IMG/VR virus record: IMGVR_UViG_3300017971_000275
Span: 1-64,000 of that record
DNA length: 64,000 nucleotides
From: a virus
Direction: 5' to 3' (one strand)
In this document: positions 61,421 to 64,000 of the stretch, piece by piece
Numbering within the stretch: position 1 is the stretch's first letter
Layout: each line of letters starts with the position of its first letter
The notes under the pieces: generated by a model
What the model saw: only the letters and a program-made list of their open reading frames with translations
The model's database searches: none
Told to the model about the DNA's origin: nothing
Program-made: the position numbers and the translations under genes

Positions 61421-61552
61421 TCGAGGAAATTCGAGAGTAAGAGGCGAAAGTAACAAGGAGCGGGATTTGAACCCGCGACCTTCGGTTTATAAGACCGACG
61501 CTCAACCAACTGAGCTATCATTGTTGTTCTGTACTTACTCTGCCGTCCTCGA
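61421..61552 (-). ncRNA. Y-RNA-like module F
   Basis: Lower stem TCGAGGA/TCCTCGA, second stem AGAGTAAG/CTTACTCT (8 bp, perfect), TACAG, enclosing tRNA-Ile in normal order. Its 5' strand overlaps the last codons of the gene at 61535-61780. Confidence 0.8.
61452..61524 (-). tRNA. tRNA-Ile (TAT)
   Basis: Acceptor ACAATGA/TCCTTGT with one mismatch, D-stem GCTC/GAGC, anticodon stem TCGGT/ACCGA, loop CTTATAA (anticodon TAT, reads AUA), T-arm GCGGG/CCCGC. A TAT anticodon is uncommon in bacteria, which normally modify a CAT tRNA. Confidence 0.8.
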
Positions 61553-61780
61553 AATCGTAAAGCTTGCTCCGTGGAGTTTTCCACCCACCCAGCCTAGCTC
61601 ACCTTTTAAAGAGAGGGTGACCTTTGCTGTGTCTTCCTTGAGTGGCGGTAGCTCCTCAAGTGTTTCCATGATTATAGGCAGCAGGATTTCCCTGTCAAGC
61701 TTTTTGTCAACCACGGAGGCAAATTCTTCGAGAAAAATCTGCTCCGCTTGAGCAGCGAGCTTTTGCTGCTTACTTGACAT
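61535..61780 (-). CDS. Hypothetical helical protein
   Basis: 81 residues from ATG 61780, internal Met after the upstream stop; other Mets lie 12 and 63 nt earlier. Its stop falls in the lower stem of Y-RNA-like module F. Contains MSSKQQKLAAQAEQIF and an acidic middle. Function unknown. Confidence 0.45.
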   Translation of the reverse strand: MSSKQQKLAAQAEQIFLEEFASVVDKKLDREILLPIIMETLEELPPLKEDTAKVTLSLKGELGWVGGKLHGASFTISRTAE

Positions 61781-62009
61781 TGTCACACTCATTTCTCCTA
61801 TGCTGCCAGTAGAACACAAATAAGTCCTTGACACCAACAGCAATACCTGCAGCTATGGCCGCCCACAGACCTGTGGAAGTATCCTCTCCCGGCCATAACG
61901 TTGGGCGGAGCAGCAGGAAAAAGACGAAGCCACTGCAGACCCCGAGGAGCGCGGTGAACACGATCGTCAGTAAGCGCAGCTGCCATTTATACTGAGCTGT
62001 TGTTCCCAT
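61770..62009 (-). CDS. Two-helix membrane protein
   Basis: 79 residues with hydrophobic segments at about 10-33 and 47-66, paralogous to the next gene (shared G-F-x-x-x-L-L-x-R-P-x-x-W-P segment). Function unknown. Confidence 0.5.
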   Translation of the reverse strand: MGTTAQYKWQLRLLTIVFTALLGVCSGFVFFLLLRPTLWPGEDTSTGLWAAIAAGIAVGVKDLFVFYWQHRRNECDNVK

Positions 62010-62214
62010 TTTTCCGCTGCTCCCAGTAGTCCCACCAAGTCGTCACAGAAAAGAAGAGCACTCCAAGACCTACCCAAAGCCAGAAAATCAAGAATGTAGA
62101 ACGAGTAGGCCAAACAAAAGGGCGCACCAATAAAAAGATGAGGAAGCCGCTTACGGAGGCGACGGTAGCTCGAATGAGGTTGCAGAACACCGCTTTCCGG
62201 AAGCTATCCGACAT
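61987..62214 (-). CDS. Two-helix membrane protein, paralogue of previous
   Basis: 75 residues with helices at about 13-32 and 39-58; aromatic-rich second half. Tandem duplicate of the neighbour with diverged sequence. Confidence 0.5.
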   Translation of the reverse strand: MSDSFRKAVFCNLIRATVASVSGFLIFLLVRPFVWPTRSTFLIFWLWVGLGVLFFSVTTWWDYWEQRKNGNNSSV

Positions 62215-62220
62215 GGTTGC

Positions 62221-62487
62221 TTACTCCAGTGAAGGAGGAGTAGCGAGCCTCTGCAATCGCTCGTCACCTTCATTACCTTGCAGCCACTCTTGGTAGTAGA
62301 TGTGTTGAGGTATCTCCTCCCAATTGACTGCGCTGTCCTCATCGGTGCCCACTGGCTGGAAGTTGACGTTGCTTGGAGACTCACCCACCAAGCACGGGTT
62401 GAAGAACCCGGTGGTCTCTACCTGCGCCAAGATGTGCATAACCTGCCCACCACTATGGCGATAGAACTTGCCGACCTCGAATTGCAT
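62221..62487 (-). CDS. Hypothetical small protein
   Basis: 88 residues, beta-rich with acidic C-terminus. No domain recognised. Confidence 0.45.
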   Translation of the reverse strand: MQFEVGKFYRHSGGQVMHILAQVETTGFFNPCLVGESPSNVNFQPVGTDEDSAVNWEEIPQHIYYQEWLQGNEGDERLQRLATPPSLE

Positions 62488-62540
62488 GGACGCCTCCGTG
62501 TATGCATGGTAGTTATCTTTCCCTAGGAGGATTTCTATCC

Positions 62541-63068
62541 ATGCGAAAAATTATCAAGTTCCGCGGCAAAAAGTACCACGCGGCTACGCTTGCCGATATT
62601 CAGGATCGCGACGATTTCATCGGTTTACATTGTCAAGCTCGACCACGCGCTAGCATTGACCAAGAGGATACCATCGGTAGCGGGCAAGGCCAAGGAAAAT
62701 ACGGCTACGGTAGCTACGTACCTGAAATCCTCGACTCGCTTTCCTTTGATCTCCGCGACATCGCCCTCGAAAAAGGTTGGATGGAAAATCCTCCCGGTGA
62801 GTACGACGACGGCTACGAGGACTGGCTCGACGAAGTCTACGATTTCCTCGATGACCATGGCATCAAGTGGATCTTCGTCAGCGAGAACAAACCTCTCACC
62901 GATTACGGAGATTACTGCTACGGCATCCTCCTTCCCGATAAAGCGGTGCTCACGGTCATCCCCGACATCGGAGTGGACGACGCAGCCAATGCGTACGTGT
63001 ACAACGCCAACGTCGCTATTCCTTCAGTGGTGGAGATTGATGAGGAGGAGCTGGAGCAGTACTACTAG
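62541..63068 (+). CDS. Tagged acidic protein on the opposite strand
   Basis: 175 residues from ATG 62541 after an AGGAGG RBS; an earlier in-frame ATG lacks an RBS. Starts MRKIIKFRGKKYHAAT, a plus-strand copy of the shared tag, then an acidic Asp/Tyr-rich domain. Function unknown. Confidence 0.5.
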   Translation: MRKIIKFRGKKYHAATLADIQDRDDFIGLHCQARPRASIDQEDTIGSGQGQGKYGYGSYVPEILDSLSFDLRDIALEKGWMENPPGEYDDGYEDWLDEVYDFLDDHGIKWIFVSENKPLTDYGDYCYGILLPDKAVLTVIPDIGVDDAANAYVYNANVAIPSVVEIDEEELEQYY

Positions 63069-63306
63069 CTTCTTCCTCGTCGAGCTCTAGCCTCCAGCCC
63101 CCAAGCGCGATCACCTCTCCGTACTCATTGGTAGCCAGCTTCTGCACCGACCCGCAGTTTAAGCAGACAGCTTCCAATCCGCGCTTGCGGTACCGGAATC
63201 GTAGATGTTTGCAGTCTGCAGCTCTAGCACGCTTCTCCAATGAAGTAAGGCGACGCCCTTTCATCGAGCGCGTCTTTCTCCGCGTACCACGAAACGACTG
63301 CCCCAT
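63016..63306 (-). CDS. Basic zinc-ribbon protein
   Basis: 96 residues. Basic N-terminus, single Cys and CLNCG (about 31-52) form a probable zinc site, acidic tail. 3' end overlaps the convergent gene at 62541-63068 by 53 nt. Function unknown. Confidence 0.45.
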   Translation of the reverse strand: MGQSFRGTRRKTRSMKGRRLTSLEKRARAADCKHLRFRYRKRGLEAVCLNCGSVQKLATNEYGEVIALGGWRLELDEEEASSTAPAPPHQSPPLKE

Positions 63307-63644
63307 TACTCTACCATCCGATCGTACGCCAGCATAGCTCCGCTACGCTCCGTATCGAACACTACGAAGTCTAGCCCCTCGCAGTTGGCAGCGGCGCTCT
63401 TATGGTGATCCAATACCACAAGCTTGTTGGCGAGTTCGTTGATCTTCAACAGCTCTTCACGCGGATAGCTAAAATCCACGATCCACACATCACGGTCTTT
63501 TACGAGCTCAGGAGCTGGCGGATCATCGCCATACTGAGCATCTAGGAGCTCTCCACCACTCAACCCGGTGTGTAGAATAAGAGCTCCGCAAATCCCGTCG
63601 CTACAGCCTTGATGATGAATGATTAATGGCTCTCTTGTATCCAT
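63306..63644 (-). CDS. Truncated DHH-family phosphoesterase-like protein
   Basis: 112 residues from ATG 63644. HHQGCSDGICGALI, VWIVDFSYP and LVVLDHHKSA match motifs I, III and DHH-like of DHH phosphoesterases (about 250-350 residues), but the protein ends at the AMLAYD segment, lacking the C-terminal DHHA1 half. A short inactive or adaptor version. RBS GGAGG. Confidence 0.5.
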   Translation of the reverse strand: MDTREPLIIHHQGCSDGICGALILHTGLSGGELLDAQYGDDPPAPELVKDRDVWIVDFSYPREELLKINELANKLVVLDHHKSAAANCEGLDFVVFDTERSGAMLAYDRMVE

Positions 63645-63669
63645 AAGTGTACACCTCCATCTGTACACC

Positions 63670-63678
63670 TATTTTACA
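63670..63678 (-). promoter_or_regulatory. TGTAAAATA motif before the DHH gene
   Basis: Minus-strand copy about 30 nt before the ATG at 63644 and downstream of a tRNA. Confidence 0.35.
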
Positions 63679-63686
63679 AGATGGTT

Positions 63687-63759
63687 TGGGCACGCCGGGA
63701 TTCGAACCCGGAAATCTGCGGACTGAGCGCAGCGCCTTTGCCTGTTAGGCCACGTGCCC
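63687..63759 (-). tRNA. tRNA-like, Leu (CAG) anticodon, class I variable loop
   Basis: 73 nt. Acceptor GGGCACG/CGTGCCC, D-stem GCC/GGC, anticodon stem CTGCG/CGCAG, loop CTCAGTC (anticodon CAG), 5-nt variable region. Position 37 is T, unusual, and no leucine-type variable arm; same pattern as the tRNA at 55147-55220. Confidence 0.75.
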
Positions 63760-64000
63760 GTCTCCTCCTACATAAGAACGGTCAACAAAACTTGAGGACT
63801 TCCCTAGCTTCTCCACAAGCACCTCATACATAGCCCGGTAGGGCATCGACCGCAATACACTTATCCTTATTATCCCGTATACGAGTATATTCCTTCTATT
63901 AGAGGTTTTCTTCGGCGCGGCAATGGTGGGTTTCGTGAATTGTGTCCTTGGAATACCAGTCACTTCGGACCAGTAGTACTCTACCTCCGAGTAGCTTTTT
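63745..64000 (-). CDS. C-terminal part of a larger gene, possible LAGLIDADG/HTH-like protein
   Basis: The frame is open from the right edge of the window to TAA 63745-63747. The visible C-terminal part shows EYYWSEVTGIPRTQFTKP, a pattern seen at the ends of some LAGLIDADG-type or helix-turn-helix proteins. Its last 15 nt overlap the 5' end of the tRNA-Leu-like gene. Confidence 0.4.
   Translation of the reverse strand, partial: KSYSEVEYYWSEVTGIPRTQFTKPTIAAPKKTSNRRNILVYGIIRISVLRSMPYRAMYEVLVEKLGKSSSFVDRSYVGGDGHVA

Noticed and set aside
60487-61552. Group I intron or self-splicing element around the permuted tRNAs
   Set aside because: Only about 45 nt flank each tRNA, far too short for group I or II catalytic cores; a Y-RNA stem explains the pairing better.
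1-64000. Integrated prophage boundaries
   Set aside because: No integrase, att-like direct repeats or bacterial housekeeping genes are visible in the window.

Overview
The window is a stretch of a large tailed bacteriophage genome (Caudoviricetes, probably a jumbo-class phage). It holds a full head-assembly and packaging set (terminase large subunit, portal, acidic scaffold-like protein, U35/S78-like protease, HK97-type capsid candidate), an endolysin, nucleotide genes (tmk, thyX) and many phage-encoded tRNAs. No integrase, ribosomal protein or metabolic operon is visible. Genes are packed tightly with ATGA/TAATG overlaps. The host cannot be named from the sequence; base composition is mid-GC and most starts are ATG with a clear Shine-Dalgarno.

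Layout: (1) 1-18.5 kb, plus strand: small and regulatory genes, namely a run of zinc-ribbon miniproteins, a DUF262-like protein, an MBL-fold hydrolase, a DEDDh exonuclease, a two-domain amidase endolysin, an ABC-type ATPase, a lipoprotein, an HExxH protein, a ribbon-helix-helix protein behind a palindrome-rich 224-bp gap, a block of unknown acidic/helical proteins, tmk, a TPR-like protein and a triple zinc-ribbon protein. (2) 18.5-53.5 kb, minus strand: thyX, a degenerate PolB-type exonuclease, a protein with a weak sigma-region-2 resemblance, and then, read in transcription order from high to low coordinate, the virion module: HNH, structural proteins, lytic transglycosylase, terL, portal, scaffold-like protein, protease, small structural proteins, capsid, and a long set of small proteins. 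Many proteins in this module share one short N-terminal tag (Ile-Arg-aromatic-x-Gly-x-x-Tyr). (3) 53.6-64 kb, mostly minus strand: an accessory/RNA region with tRNAs, an ARPP-1-like gene, a Ro60/TROVE-like vWA gene, a seven-repeat CRISPR-like array that starts inside the 3' end of a catalytically intact tnpB, and a cluster of six covarying closed-stem RNAs that enclose tRNAs, some circularly permuted.

Two systems stand out. The first is the TnpB plus array. Repeats of 26 nt with 36-37-nt unique spacers begin exactly at the tnpB stop codon, where a TnpB guide-RNA scaffold would end, so the locus looks like a TnpB that acquired a CRISPR-like array with no cas1/cas2 and no TnpA. The second is the RNA cluster just upstream of tnpB. 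Six modules share a lower stem, an internal loop and a second stem with many compensatory changes, and enclose tRNA domains in different circular permutations. With a Ro60-like gene about 2 kb away these are best read as bacterial Y RNAs (YrlA type), unusually numerous and with nearly complete tRNA domains.

Regulation seems layered. Good sigma70-type promoters (TTGACA, 16-18 nt, TATAAT-like) precede the Ro60 gene, the HNH gene, the 20.7-22 kb gene and the 7.9 kb gene. Virion genes carry a different recurrent minus-strand motif (TTAG-TTATTCT-like), and several leaders carry TGTAAAATA or ACATTA motifs.
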